Origin: Rhodococcus sp. IEGM 1379 | GTDB taxonomy: Bacteria > Actinomycetota > Actinomycetes > Mycobacteriales > Mycobacteriaceae | Direction of reading: 5' to 3' | NCBI RefSeq assembly: GCF_030056815.1 | Contig: NZ_JASHKR010000008.1 | Coordinates: forward strand, 97,529 to 161,528 | Length of the DNA stretch: 64,000 nucleotides | Notes under the pieces: generated by a model | What the model saw: only the letters and a program-made list of their open reading frames with translations | What the model was told of the DNA's origin: nothing | Database searches by the model: none | Part shown: positions 54,417 through 63,177 of the stretch, piece by piece | Numbering within the stretch: the stretch's first letter is position 1 | Layout: each line of letters opens with the position of its first letter | Translations under genes and position numbers: made by a program

Positions 54417-56630
54417 TTGGAGAGTAAATCCCCCAACGTGCTGATCGTGTTGGTTGACGACATGGGGTTCGGAGCTAGTTCTCCGTTCGGCGGTCCGATC
54501 GACATGCCCACTGCGCAACGGCTGGCCGACAATGGGTTGAAGTACAACAGATTTCACACAACAGCACTGTGCTCGCCGACCCGGGCTTCATTGCTGACAG
54601 GCCGCAATCCCCATGCCGTGGGATTCGGTACGGTCACCAACTTCGAGAGCACCGATCCGGGTTACAACTGCGTCCGACCTGACAGTGCGGCAACACTCGC
54701 GATGACTCTGCGCGGAAACGGCTACAACACCGCAGCTTTCGGAAAGTGGCATCAAACGCCTGGCGTCGAGACCGGGCCGGCGGGGCCGTTCGATCGCTGG
54801 CCGACGGGTGAAGGATTCGAGCACTTCTACGGTTTTCTCGGCGGTTCGACTGATCAGTACTATCCGGCCCTCTACGACGGCATCACGCCCGTCGACGCCC
54901 CAGGCACGCCGGACGAGGGTTATCACCTCTCCGAAGACCTGGCAGATCGCCTCGTCGACTGGGTGCGGCACCAACAGGCTGCGGCTCCGGAGAAGCCGTT
55001 CTTCACGTATCTTGCTCTCGGAGCCACGCATTCACCGTTACAGGTTCCGCAGAAGTGGCGTGACAAGTACGCCGGGAAGTTCGCGCACGGCTGGAATCGT
55101 CAACGCGACATCACCTTGGCGCGTCAGCACGAACTGGGCGTCGTCCCGACAGCCGGGGAGATGACAGCCTGGCTCGACTTCATCCCGGAATGGGACTCGA
55201 TGAGTGAAGAAGATCGCCTCGCCGCCGAACTTCTCATGGAGCTGTACGCCGGTTTCGCCGAGCACACCGACGCTCAGGTCGGCCGCGTGATCGACGCTCT
55301 CGAGGACATGGGCGCGCTCGACGAGACCCTGGTGTTTTACATACTCGGCGACAACGGTGCGGCCGGTGAAGGCGGAATGCTCGGCACCGCCAACGAGGGG
55401 ATCCTCTTCAACGGACTGCAGGACACGTCTGCGCGCATCATCGAAAAGCGTGCGGAATTGGGCGGACCGACTACCGCCCCGCAGTATCCGATCGGTTGGG
55501 CGCTTGCGATGGATACGCCTTATCAGTGGGTGAAGCAGGTCGCGTCGCACTACGGCGGAACCCGCAATCCGTTGATCGTCCACTGGCCGTCGGGAATCGA
55601 ATCGGGCGGCGAGATTCGTGAACAGTGGCACTTCGTGTCCGACATCGTTCCGACGGTGCTCGATGCGGCGGGTATCCCCGAACCACAGACCGTCGGCGGG
55701 GTAGTGCAGCAGCCGATGGACGGAGTATCCATGCGGTACAGCTTCGACGATGCCGCCGAGCCGGACCGTCGGACCACACAGTACTTCGAGATATTCGGCA
55801 ACCGCGGTATCTATCACGAGGGTTGGGTGGCGTGCACGGCTCACCGCGTCCCGATGCAACCGGCGACCGGCGACCGGCCGTTCGAAGACGATGTGTGGGA
55901 GCTGTACGACACGAACACGGACTGGACGGAAGCTGCCGATCTCGCTCAGTCGCGTCCGGAGAAGCTTGCGGAACTGCAAGCGGTGTTCGAACGAGAAGCA
56001 ACTCGCAATCAGGTGCTACTCGACAACACCCGGATGAAGAGGATGCGAAAAGGCGTCGACGCCAGGACTCGGAGCTCGGTCACCTATCCAGGGTCGATGC
56101 CACCGCTACTCCCGGACGCGTCGCCCAAGTTGTTCAACCGTTCGCACGCGATCACGGCCGATGTCGACTTGACGGAGTCCGGGCGTACGGGCGTGGTCGT
56201 CGCGCAAGGCGCACGTGCGGATGGCGGGTGGAGTTTGTACCTGCACGACGGTTGTCTGACCTATTGCAACAACGTTTCCGATCTGTACGTGCAGCATGTT
56301 CGCAGTAGTCGGGTGATCGAGCCAGGCACCCGTGAACTCCGAATGGAGTTGCATTACGAGGGTGACGAGTTGGGAATGGGAGCGCGGATCGTGCTGCTGG
56401 TGGACGGCGACGTCGTCGGATCGGATCGAATCGAACGAACGACGCCGTTCTACATCGGTGGCACCGGTCTACTGACGATCGGACGATGCCACGGCATCTC
56501 GATCAGTTCCGACTACTCGGATGCGGATCGATTTGTCGGCACGGTGCGATTCGTACGCGTCGATCTCGACGATGTGCCGGCGCGGGAAAGTGAGGCGGAC
56601 CTCGCCCGCGTCGCATTCGCTGTGCAGTAG
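54417..56630 (+). CDS. Type I arylsulfatase
   Basis: This roughly 738-residue sulfatase hydrolyses sulfate esters. The metal-binding start NVLIVLVDDMGFG (about 7-19) and the formylglycine motif CSPTRASLLTGRN, with Cys52 as the residue converted, are clear, as is FGKWHQTP (about 108). The C-terminal 180 residues form a beta domain (GYVVAQG-like strands). No signal peptide is evident, so it is probably cytoplasmic. TTG 54417 with AAAGG 8 bp upstream is preferred; a GTG at 54321 would add 32 residues with atypical composition. Steroid or aryl sulfates are plausible given the neighbours. Confidence 0.85.
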   Translation: MESKSPNVLIVLVDDMGFGASSPFGGPIDMPTAQRLADNGLKYNRFHTTALCSPTRASLLTGRNPHAVGFGTVTNFESTDPGYNCVRPDSAATLAMTLRGNGYNTAAFGKWHQTPGVETGPAGPFDRWPTGEGFEHFYGFLGGSTDQYYPALYDGITPVDAPGTPDEGYHLSEDLADRLVDWVRHQQAAAPEKPFFTYLALGATHSPLQVPQKWRDKYAGKFAHGWNRQRDITLARQHELGVVPTAGEMTAWLDFIPEWDSMSEEDRLAAELLMELYAGFAEHTDAQVGRVIDALEDMGALDETLVFYILGDNGAAGEGGMLGTANEGILFNGLQDTSARIIEKRAELGGPTTAPQYPIGWALAMDTPYQWVKQVASHYGGTRNPLIVHWPSGIESGGEIREQWHFVSDIVPTVLDAAGIPEPQTVGGVVQQPMDGVSMRYSFDDAAEPDRRTTQYFEIFGNRGIYHEGWVACTAHRVPMQPATGDRPFEDDVWELYDTNTDWTEAADLAQSRPEKLAELQAVFEREATRNQVLLDNTRMKRMRKGVDARTRSSVTYPGSMPPLLPDASPKLFNRSHAITADVDLTESGRTGVVVAQGARADGGWSLYLHDGCLTYCNNVSDLYVQHVRSSRVIEPGTRELRMELHYEGDELGMGARIVLLVDGDVVGSDRIERTTPFYIGGTGLLTIGRCHGISISSDYSDADRFVGTVRFVRVDLDDVPARESEADLARVAFAVQ

Positions 56631-56633
56631 GGA

Positions 56634-56678
56634 CCGGTGCGCCTTTTTGGTAGTTGGACCTACCGAAAAGGCGCACCG
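56634..56678 (+). terminator. Long hairpin after the sulfatase gene
   Basis: CCGGTGCGCCTTTT (56634-56647) pairs with AAAAGGCGCACCGG, and the inner GGTAG pairs with CTACC with one mismatch, making about 19 bp. It begins 3 bp after the stop. A second small GGGGC/GCCCC hairpin follows. No T-run, so the terminator type is uncertain. Confidence 0.65.
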
Positions 56679-56781
56679 GGGGCGAAGCCCCACTGTGGAA
56701 CCTGTTCCAGTTGTGTGCAATTCTGATTACCATATGCGTGACTGGCACCACATCTCAACGCGCCGAGCCGAAGGAATCCAG

Positions 56782-58356
56782 ATGACAGACGAGTACGCTG
56801 ACCTGCACCGACCGGTTTACGGTCCGGACCTGCTTATCACTGCCTTGGAAATGAACCACGACAAGCCTGCGCTCTACATCGGCGACGTCGTGCTGACAGG
56901 CGGCGAGATGCGGGATCAGATCAGTTGCTTCGCTCAGGCACTCGCGTCCCTCGGAATCACCCAGGGCACCAGCACCGCGATGCTGTCCAAGAACCGCCCC
57001 GAAGTACTCATCAGCATGGGTGCCACCATGATCACCGGTTGTCGGGCCAGTGCTCTCAACCCGATGGGTTCGCTCGACGACCACAAGTACATCGTCGACG
57101 ACGCCGAGATCGAGACCCTCATCTTCGATCCAAACGCATTCGAGGATCGCGCGGCCGAGTTGAAGGCGTCGTCGCCCTCGATCACCACGGTTCTGTCGAT
57201 GGGTCCGTCCGAGGTAGGTATCGACATCCTCGCTCTGGCAGCGACTTTCGAGCCGGCTCCGCTCAAAGCGGCGCACGTCGACGCCGAAGATGCCAGCAGT
57301 ATGGTCTACACCGGTGGCACCACCGGAAAACCCAAAGGTGTTGTGGGATCTTTTCGTTCAGGCGCCGCACTCAACCAGATTCAGATGTCGGAATGGCAGT
57401 GGCCCGAAGAAAACCGCTTCCTCATCTGCACTCCGCTCTCGCATGCCGGTGCCGCATTCTTCACCCCGACACTCCTACGCGGCGGCGCGCTGGTCGTCCT
57501 GCCGGCCTTCGAACCGGGCGCTGTTCTCGAGGCGATCGAGAAGTACAAGATCACCGCAACCATGTTGGTGCCCACCATGATCTACATGCTCATGGATCAC
57601 CCTGACCTCGAGAAGCGTGACGTCTCCAGTCTGCAGACGCTGTTCTATGGCGCCTCCGCGATGTCTCCGGCGCGCTTGCAGGAAGGCATCAAGAAGTTCG
57701 GTCAGATCTTCTTCCAGTTCTACGGCCAGACCGAGTGCGGCATGACCATTTCGGTGCTGCGTAAGGAAGAACACCTGGCCGACGATCCGGCACGCCTCGC
57801 CACTTGCGGCCGTCCAGTGCCGTGGCTCGACGTGCGACTCCTCGACGACGACCTCAACGAGGTGCCGCAGGGTGAACTCGGCGAGATCTGCGTCCGCGGC
57901 CCACTGGTCATGAAGGGGTACTGGAAGAAGCCCGCCGAGACCGCCGAAGCCTTCCGCGGCGGTTGGCTGCACACGGGTGACATTGCGCGGAAGGACAGGG
58001 ACGGCTTCATGTCCATCGTCGACCGCAAGAAAGACATGATCGTGACCGGCGGCTTCAACGTCTTCCCCCGTGAGATCGAGGACGTCATCTCGGCGCACCC
58101 GTCCGTCGCCTCCGTGGCCGTAGTCGGCGTTCCTGACGAGAAGTGGGGCGAAGCAGTCAAGGCGTGCGTCGTGCTTCGTGCTGGTCTAACCGTGGAGACC
58201 GAAGAGTTGGTGGAACGGGTCAAGGCAGCAAAGGGTTCCGTTCACGCACCCAAGAGCATCGACTTCGTGGATAGCCTGCCGCTCACTCCGCTGGGCAAGC
58301 TCGACAAGAAGGCACTGCGCGCGCATTACTGGGAGGCCCAGGCCCGCGCGGTCTGA
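56782..58356 (+). CDS. AMP-forming acyl-CoA synthetase, FadD8-like
   Basis: This 524-residue ANL-superfamily ligase activates a carboxylic acid as acyl-AMP and then acyl-CoA. Seen: P-loop MVYTGGTTGKPKG (about 173-185), FFQFYGQTECG (about 314), GWLHTGDIARKDRDGF (about 395-410), the hinge DRKKDMIVTGG and catalytic Lys in PLGKLDKKA near the end. The whole sequence closely recalls mycobacterial FadD8. ATG 56782 with GAAGGAA is favoured over the longer frame from 56521. It could activate a side-chain or ring-derived acid, but the substrate is unknown. Confidence 0.87.
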   Translation: MTDEYADLHRPVYGPDLLITALEMNHDKPALYIGDVVLTGGEMRDQISCFAQALASLGITQGTSTAMLSKNRPEVLISMGATMITGCRASALNPMGSLDDHKYIVDDAEIETLIFDPNAFEDRAAELKASSPSITTVLSMGPSEVGIDILALAATFEPAPLKAAHVDAEDASSMVYTGGTTGKPKGVVGSFRSGAALNQIQMSEWQWPEENRFLICTPLSHAGAAFFTPTLLRGGALVVLPAFEPGAVLEAIEKYKITATMLVPTMIYMLMDHPDLEKRDVSSLQTLFYGASAMSPARLQEGIKKFGQIFFQFYGQTECGMTISVLRKEEHLADDPARLATCGRPVPWLDVRLLDDDLNEVPQGELGEICVRGPLVMKGYWKKPAETAEAFRGGWLHTGDIARKDRDGFMSIVDRKKDMIVTGGFNVFPREIEDVISAHPSVASVAVVGVPDEKWGEAVKACVVLRAGLTVETEELVERVKAAKGSVHAPKSIDFVDSLPLTPLGKLDKKALRAHYWEAQARAV

Positions 58357-58381
58357 GGGTTCGAGCTAGCACTCATTCCTG

Positions 58382-58427
58382 AAGTGAGCACCCCGTGCGT
58401 GCAGCCTGCTGCAAGGGGTGCTCACTT
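58382..58427. repeat. Palindromic repeat copy, probable bidirectional terminator
   Basis: AAGTGAGCACCCC (58382-58394) pairs with GGGGTGCTCACTT (58415-58427) between two convergent genes; the NOS stop follows immediately. The arm is the same AGTGAGCACC found four times at 5151-5230. An inner TGCAGC/GCTGCA hairpin sits in the loop. Confidence 0.8.
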
Positions 58428-59603
58428 TCATCCAGTGATCGGGCACACGCCCTTCTTCGCTTTTGTCACGAAGTTGGGCCGGATGTCGAGATCGGGCTCG
58501 TCGTACAGTCGATGGAACGTCGGAGTGAGTGAACTGGACATCGGTGGGTTGACCCACGACCAGTCCGTCGGGCATGTGCGACCGGCTTTGTTCTCGCGGG
58601 CGATGTGATCGATGAATTGTTTTGCGACAGTGTGATGGTCGACCATGATGACGCCGGCCTTGCGGTAACTGTGAATAACTGCGCGGTTCAATTCGACCAG
58701 TGCACGGTCCTTCCACAGAGTGCGATCGGTGCTCATGTCGAGCCCTAAATGTTTTGCGACGGCAGGAAGCATGTTGTATCGATCGGTGTCGCTGAAGTTG
58801 CGGGCGCCCACTTCGGTGCTGACGTACCAGCCGCTGAACGGGGTGCATGGATAGCGGATTCCGCCGATGTCGAGATCCATGTCCGCTACAGCGGGAACGG
58901 CGTGCCATTTGAGGCCCAGATCAGCGAACCACGGATAATCGGGATGCTCGATATCGACTTCGAGAACCAGGTCGGTGGGTACGTCGAAGTACTGCAGAGG
59001 CTCGTCGGGAACCGAAATCAGAACTGGGAGAACGTCGAATGGTGTTCCGGCGCCCTTCCATCCCATCGCGGTGACCTGAGCAGTCAGGTCGACATGCCAC
59101 GGATCACCCAGAATTGTGCCGTCGTCACGTAGGTATCCGGCATAGCGGATCAGTTGCGGACTGAGAATGCGGTACTCCTGGCCGTCTTCGCGCGGCAGGG
59201 GGCCGACAGTGACCACCGACTGCAGAGCGCCCCCGTTCGTCGAGACACGAAGGTGCTCCCAACATGCTTCGGCCAGAGCAGCTGCCGTGACAGCGCCCCG
59301 GGCGTCGAGCAGTTTGAGGGTGCGCCAATGTGCGCGTCCGACGCATCGCGCATGATTCCGCCACGCAAGTTTTGCGCCGACAAGAATTTCCTCGGCGGTC
59401 TGGGTGTACGTGCCGGTTCGATGTAGCTCGCGTAGCACGTCACGTCGACGTGACGTCGGCAGGTGACTCAGTTCCGGTGAATCGAAGAACTCCACACATT
59501 CGAGCTCTCGTCGTTGCAGGTCGGTCAGCACCGGTGGAGATGAAACGAGTGGCGAAGCGGGCGCGCTACCTATTGGCAACTCGTCCTGTCGAACAAAATC
59601 CAC
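58428..59603 (-). CDS. nos: Nitric oxide synthase oxygenase
   Basis: This 391-residue bacterial NOS oxygenase converts L-arginine to citrulline and NO at a thiolate haem, with electrons from an outside reductase. Haem ligand Cys87 lies in WRNHARCVGR; Glu264 in WYVSTEVGARN is the arginine-binding residue; the pterin/dimer region is TDWSWVNPPMSSSLTPTFHR. About 25 extra N-terminal residues precede the usual bacterial start. GTG 59603 has AGGAG 7 bp upstream. No reductase domain is fused, but three FNR-type reductase genes follow within 3.5 kb, divergent and convergent to it. Confidence 0.93.
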   Translation of the reverse strand: MDFVRQDELPIGSAPASPLVSSPPVLTDLQRRELECVEFFDSPELSHLPTSRRRDVLRELHRTGTYTQTAEEILVGAKLAWRNHARCVGRAHWRTLKLLDARGAVTAAALAEACWEHLRVSTNGGALQSVVTVGPLPREDGQEYRILSPQLIRYAGYLRDDGTILGDPWHVDLTAQVTAMGWKGAGTPFDVLPVLISVPDEPLQYFDVPTDLVLEVDIEHPDYPWFADLGLKWHAVPAVADMDLDIGGIRYPCTPFSGWYVSTEVGARNFSDTDRYNMLPAVAKHLGLDMSTDRTLWKDRALVELNRAVIHSYRKAGVIMVDHHTVAKQFIDHIARENKAGRTCPTDWSWVNPPMSSSLTPTFHRLYDEPDLDIRPNFVTKAKKGVCPITG

Positions 59604-59840
59604 GGCACGACTCCTGTTTGGCTGGTTGGGATTTCGCTGGACGGTAGCTCAGCGGTCGAGCGTGTCGAAACCCATGCCTATTTTGCACGCCGGATCGAAA
59701 AAGGGACGGTCGTACCTAAAAATTGGTAGTGACGTGTGACATATCCGGTGAATCGTTTACGAGTTGGACACTTGTGGCATAAGCTGCACTCGAAATATCT
59801 GCGGCTGGTCTGCCGCGAAAAATCGGGACGAGGACGAGCT

Positions 59841-61010
59841 GTGGATTCGCAAGCAATTTCTCTGGTCCGGTCGAGCTTCAAATCCATCGTCGCCGAAGAG
59901 GGCGGCCCGGAGCGGCTTGCCCGGACCTTCTACTCATTTCTCTTCGCCCGATCGCCCGAAACCCGTGAGTTCTTTCCGGCTGCGATGGATGTGCAGCGCG
60001 ACCGTCTGTTCACGGCCATCGGCTACGTCGTCGAAAACCTCGACGAGTCCGGCGAGATGCTCGAGTATCTCGCCCAGTTGGGCCGTGATCATCGCAAATA
60101 CGGTGTGACCGACGAGCACTACAACGACGTCGCGAACTCGATGATCGAGGCATTCAACCTATTCGGTGGCGCCGAGATGTGGACCGAGGAAGTCGACAGT
60201 GCCTGGCGCGACACCCTGTCTGTGATCTCCGCGGCGATGACAGGCGCCGCCAATGCTGCGGACGGACCGTGCGCGTGGACTGCCACGGTGATCGAGAGTC
60301 GCGCTGCCATCAAGGGCGTCGCGATAGTGCGCCTGCGCCTCGATCAGCCGATGGACTATCGGCCAGGCCAGTATGTCAGTGTGCAGGTAGCTGCGAGGCC
60401 GCGAATGTGGCGGTACCTCTCACCGGCCAATCCGTCCGACGGATCGGGGATCGTCGAATTTCATATTCGACACGTGTCGGGCGGTTGGGTGAGCCCGCCC
60501 ATGGTCAACCAGACCGCCGTCGGCGATACGTGGGTGATCGGTTCGCCGATCGGTGCGCTCGGTCTGCCGGAGAACATCCGCGACCTGCTGATGATCGCGT
60601 CCGGCACGGGGCTGGCGCCGCTTCGCGCGCAGATCCTCGAACTGATCCGTCGCGGTAACACCCGCAAGGTTCACCTGTTCTACTCCGGCCAGTACCCGTG
60701 CGACCTGTACGACCTTCCGTTTCTGTGGACGCTCGCCGAAAAGCACTCCTGGCTCACTGTCATTCCGGTGTCGGAAGAAGGCTCCAACCCGTGGTGGCAT
60801 ACCGAACCCGAACCGTTACCACCACTGGGATTTCCCGAACGCATCACCGGCAAGGTCGGCAAGGTCGTCACGTCCTACGGCACGTGGTCGGGTCACGACA
60901 TTCAGCTGGTCGGAAACGAATCGATGGTGAACAGCACCAAGTTTCGACTACGCGCGGCCGGGATCGACGTGGCAACTGTCCGCAGTGACCCGACCTACGG
61001 AGTTCAGTAG
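59841..61010 (+). CDS. Globin-FNR protein, type II flavohemoglobin-like (Rv0385-like)
   Basis: This 389-residue protein joins a globin domain (about 1-145, proximal His84 in LGRDHRKYGV) to an FAD/NAD-binding ferredoxin-reductase module. FAD motif: RMWRYLSPANP; NAD motif: MIASGTGLAPLRAQI. It resembles mycobacterial Rv0385, also near clpB; that class lacks several classical NO-dioxygenase residues and has been linked to D-lactate oxidation (recalled, not checked). GTG 59841 with GAGGA upstream aligns with the paralogue's start; the frame is open from 59736. It diverges from nos and overlaps the convergent FNR gene by 7 bp. Confidence 0.87.
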   Translation: MDSQAISLVRSSFKSIVAEEGGPERLARTFYSFLFARSPETREFFPAAMDVQRDRLFTAIGYVVENLDESGEMLEYLAQLGRDHRKYGVTDEHYNDVANSMIEAFNLFGGAEMWTEEVDSAWRDTLSVISAAMTGAANAADGPCAWTATVIESRAAIKGVAIVRLRLDQPMDYRPGQYVSVQVAARPRMWRYLSPANPSDGSGIVEFHIRHVSGGWVSPPMVNQTAVGDTWVIGSPIGALGLPENIRDLLMIASGTGLAPLRAQILELIRRGNTRKVHLFYSGQYPCDLYDLPFLWTLAEKHSWLTVIPVSEEGSNPWWHTEPEPLPPLGFPERITGKVGKVVTSYGTWSGHDIQLVGNESMVNSTKFRLRAAGIDVATVRSDPTYGVQ

Positions 61011-61750
61011 GGATCGAAGGCGATGATCTCGGCGGGGGTTCCCGTCGCAATCAGACGATCTCGCGTCGAACGCACCATTGCGGCCGATCCGCACACCAAT
61101 ACCTGATGCTCGGTGAAGGCCCCGTACGACGCGACGACCTCGGCCAGGGTTCCTTCCACCAGATGGTCCTCGCCGAAACCGATGTCTACACCGAGTCTTT
61201 CGAACCACTCGTCGGGTGGGCCGGCGTCGGTGAGATCTTCGACCACGGGAATCGGTTGGAGCCAAGGAAATTGGTGAGCAAGCAGCCACAGCATGTCTGC
61301 GGCGTACAGGTCGCGAAGGGTTCGGCCACCGAAGAACAGGTACACCAGGGGCGGGTTCGGAGACTGTGCAAGATCGAGGATGATCGAGCGCATCGGTGCC
61401 AAACCTGTTCCGCCCGCGATCATCACGACCGGAGGGCCGTTCACGTCGACCGACAGATCTCCGCGGGGATCGAGAATCTGCCAGGTATCGCCGGGTTGGG
61501 TGTCCTTCACGATTTTGCCGCTCACCCAGCCGCCGGGAACGGTTTTGACGTGGAACTCCATCTTCCCGTCCTGTGACGGCGGCAGTGCTGGGGAAAGCCG
61601 GCGAAGCAGACGCGAATTCTGCGGCACACTGACGTCGACATATTGGCCCGGCTGGAACGGTACGACATCGCCGATCAGTCGAACGACGGCCAAATCCTCA
61701 CGGAGGCGGTGATGTTCGACGACGGTGCTCGACCAGGTTCGCTGGGCCAT
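61004..61750 (-). CDS. Globin-less FNR-type FAD/NAD oxidoreductase
   Basis: This 248-residue protein is equivalent to the reductase half of its neighbours. FAD-binding residues are in LLRRLSPALPP (R-x-x-S motif), with an NAD-binding IAGGTGLAPMRSIIL (about 118). The ending VVASYGAFTEHQVLVCGSAA and AFDPY match the paralogues. It carries no globin, iron-sulfur or flavodoxin domain. ATG 61750 has AGGAG upstream; the frame is open to 62047 inside the upstream gene. It starts 20 bp after the globin-FNR gene on the same strand. It might pass electrons to a separate partner, possibly NOS or a globin. Confidence 0.83.
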   Translation of the reverse strand: MAQRTWSSTVVEHHRLREDLAVVRLIGDVVPFQPGQYVDVSVPQNSRLLRRLSPALPPSQDGKMEFHVKTVPGGWVSGKIVKDTQPGDTWQILDPRGDLSVDVNGPPVVMIAGGTGLAPMRSIILDLAQSPNPPLVYLFFGGRTLRDLYAADMLWLLAHQFPWLQPIPVVEDLTDAGPPDEWFERLGVDIGFGEDHLVEGTLAEVVASYGAFTEHQVLVCGSAAMVRSTRDRLIATGTPAEIIAFDPY

Positions 61751-61770
61751 AGAGGGTGTTCTCCTGCTTG

Positions 61771-62949
61771 TCAGTAGAGCGGATCGTGCCGGATCTGGTC
61801 GATCGGAGTGCCGCCGGCGCGTAGTGCATAGATCGTGGTCTTGATCATGGACGGTGAACCCGAAATCTGGATCTGTCGGTCCGCCCACGAACCGAACTGT
61901 GCCACGACCCTGCCGATGGGTCCCGTCAATCGAGAGTGCATTCCGAACGGTGGTTCGAGTACCGGGCCGTTGTGCCACCATGGATTTTCGGATTCCTCCG
62001 ACACCGGAACCACGGTCAGCCACGGATTGCTGAGCGAAATGTGCCACAGCGTCTCGAGATCGTAGAGGTCACACGGATAGCGGCCACCGACAAAGAGGTG
62101 GACCCGGGGATTGTTCGAGCGCTGCGCCATTTCCATCACCTGGGCGCGCAAGGGTGCGATGCCCGTCCCGCTGCCGATCATCAAAACGTCGTGGTCGGAG
62201 GTGAAGTCGACCTCCAGACCGCCGAGTGGGGTGGACATGACCCAACGATCGCCGACATGTGTCTCGTTGACAATTGCCGGACTCACCCAACCACCCGACA
62301 CCTTGCGGATGTGGAATTCGAGTTGGCCGAACGGATTGGCCGGGATGGCGGGGGAGTAGTACCGCCACATCCGCGGGCGCTGCGGAATCTGAACTCCGAC
62401 GTACTGACCGGCGCCGTACGGAATGGGTGGGTCGGTTTCGAGGCGCACTATCGCAAGATCGTCGAGTACCCGCTCATGGCTGACGACGGTGCCGCCCCAC
62501 AGCGCCGGCGTCGTGTCGGACTCGGCGCCTTCGGACATCGTCTGTACGACGAAATCGGCGAACGCAGTCCAGGCCTCGTCGAGTTCGGGCGTCCATTTGT
62601 AGCGACTGTGCGAACTGGTCCCGTACAGGGAACGCACGGCCCGCTTCAGTGCCGTCCCGGCAGCCTTGTAGTGCTCACGCTCGACACCGTAGCGACGGTG
62701 GTCGAGGCCCAACTGCGTCAAAAATTTTCGAATGCGCCGATGCTGGGCAAGGTTGTTCACTGTGAATTGGATAGCGGTGAAGAACCTGTGACCTTGTGAT
62801 TCCATTGCTGCCGGGAACAATGAGCGGTACAGAGGATGTTCAGCAAAGAGAGCCGTATAGAACAGTGCCGAAAAATGCGCGCGAGACTCGTCGTCGTCGG
62901 TCAGTGCATCGAGGCTGGATTGCAGGCGGGCGATCACCTTCGGATCCAA
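61771..62949 (-). CDS. Second globin-FNR, type II flavohemoglobin-like protein
   Basis: This roughly 392-residue paralogue of the protein at 59841 has a globin domain with proximal His84 in LGLDHRRYGV, FAD motif RMWRYYSPAIP and NAD motif MIGSGTGIAPLRAQVM. TTG 62949 is chosen because AAGGGG lies 6 bp upstream and the start then aligns with the paralogue; an in-frame TTG at 63015 would add 22 residues but lacks a ribosome site. It heads a two-gene operon with the globin-less FNR and diverges from clpB, whose HAIR operator lies about 100 bp upstream. Confidence 0.82.
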   Translation of the reverse strand: MDPKVIARLQSSLDALTDDDESRAHFSALFYTALFAEHPLYRSLFPAAMESQGHRFFTAIQFTVNNLAQHRRIRKFLTQLGLDHRRYGVEREHYKAAGTALKRAVRSLYGTSSHSRYKWTPELDEAWTAFADFVVQTMSEGAESDTTPALWGGTVVSHERVLDDLAIVRLETDPPIPYGAGQYVGVQIPQRPRMWRYYSPAIPANPFGQLEFHIRKVSGGWVSPAIVNETHVGDRWVMSTPLGGLEVDFTSDHDVLMIGSGTGIAPLRAQVMEMAQRSNNPRVHLFVGGRYPCDLYDLETLWHISLSNPWLTVVPVSEESENPWWHNGPVLEPPFGMHSRLTGPIGRVVAQFGSWADRQIQISGSPSMIKTTIYALRAGGTPIDQIRHDPLY

Positions 62950-63044
62950 TCCGCACCCCTTTCGTCCCAGCAGCAACACTCGTTTCAATTCTAGTACGGC
63001 GCGGAAAGTGACCAATCAGCACGAGGGCGCCTAGCGAAAACAAA

Positions 63045-63065
63045 CTTGAGCGGAATAGACTCAAG
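63045..63065 (+). promoter_or_regulatory. HAIR operator upstream of clpB
   Basis: CTTGAGC-GGAATAG-ACTCAAG matches the HspR operator except for one base. With flanking bases the arms extend to CAAACTTGAG/CTCAAGTTTG (63041-63050, 63060-63069). It lies 113 bp before the clpB start and could also influence the divergent globin-FNR gene. Confidence 0.88.
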
Positions 63066-63177
63066 TTTGTACGCGTTGACGATAGTGACACAGCCGCATA
63101 ACCAACCCGGAGCGGCTCAAAAATCTTCGACTTCGACGCGCTTGAGGCGACCGGAGCCCGGCCAGAAAGGGTGACAA

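Noticed and set aside
56521..56781. N-terminal extension of the acyl-CoA synthetase
   Set aside because: It overlaps the sulfatase end and a hairpin, has Arg/Cys-rich composition and no ribosome site; ATG 56782 has one.
59638..59660. tRNA-like 5' segment GGTAGCTCAGCGGTCGAGCG
   Set aside because: The D-arm resemblance is not followed by an anticodon stem or a T-arm (GGTTCGA), and no acceptor stem can be paired.
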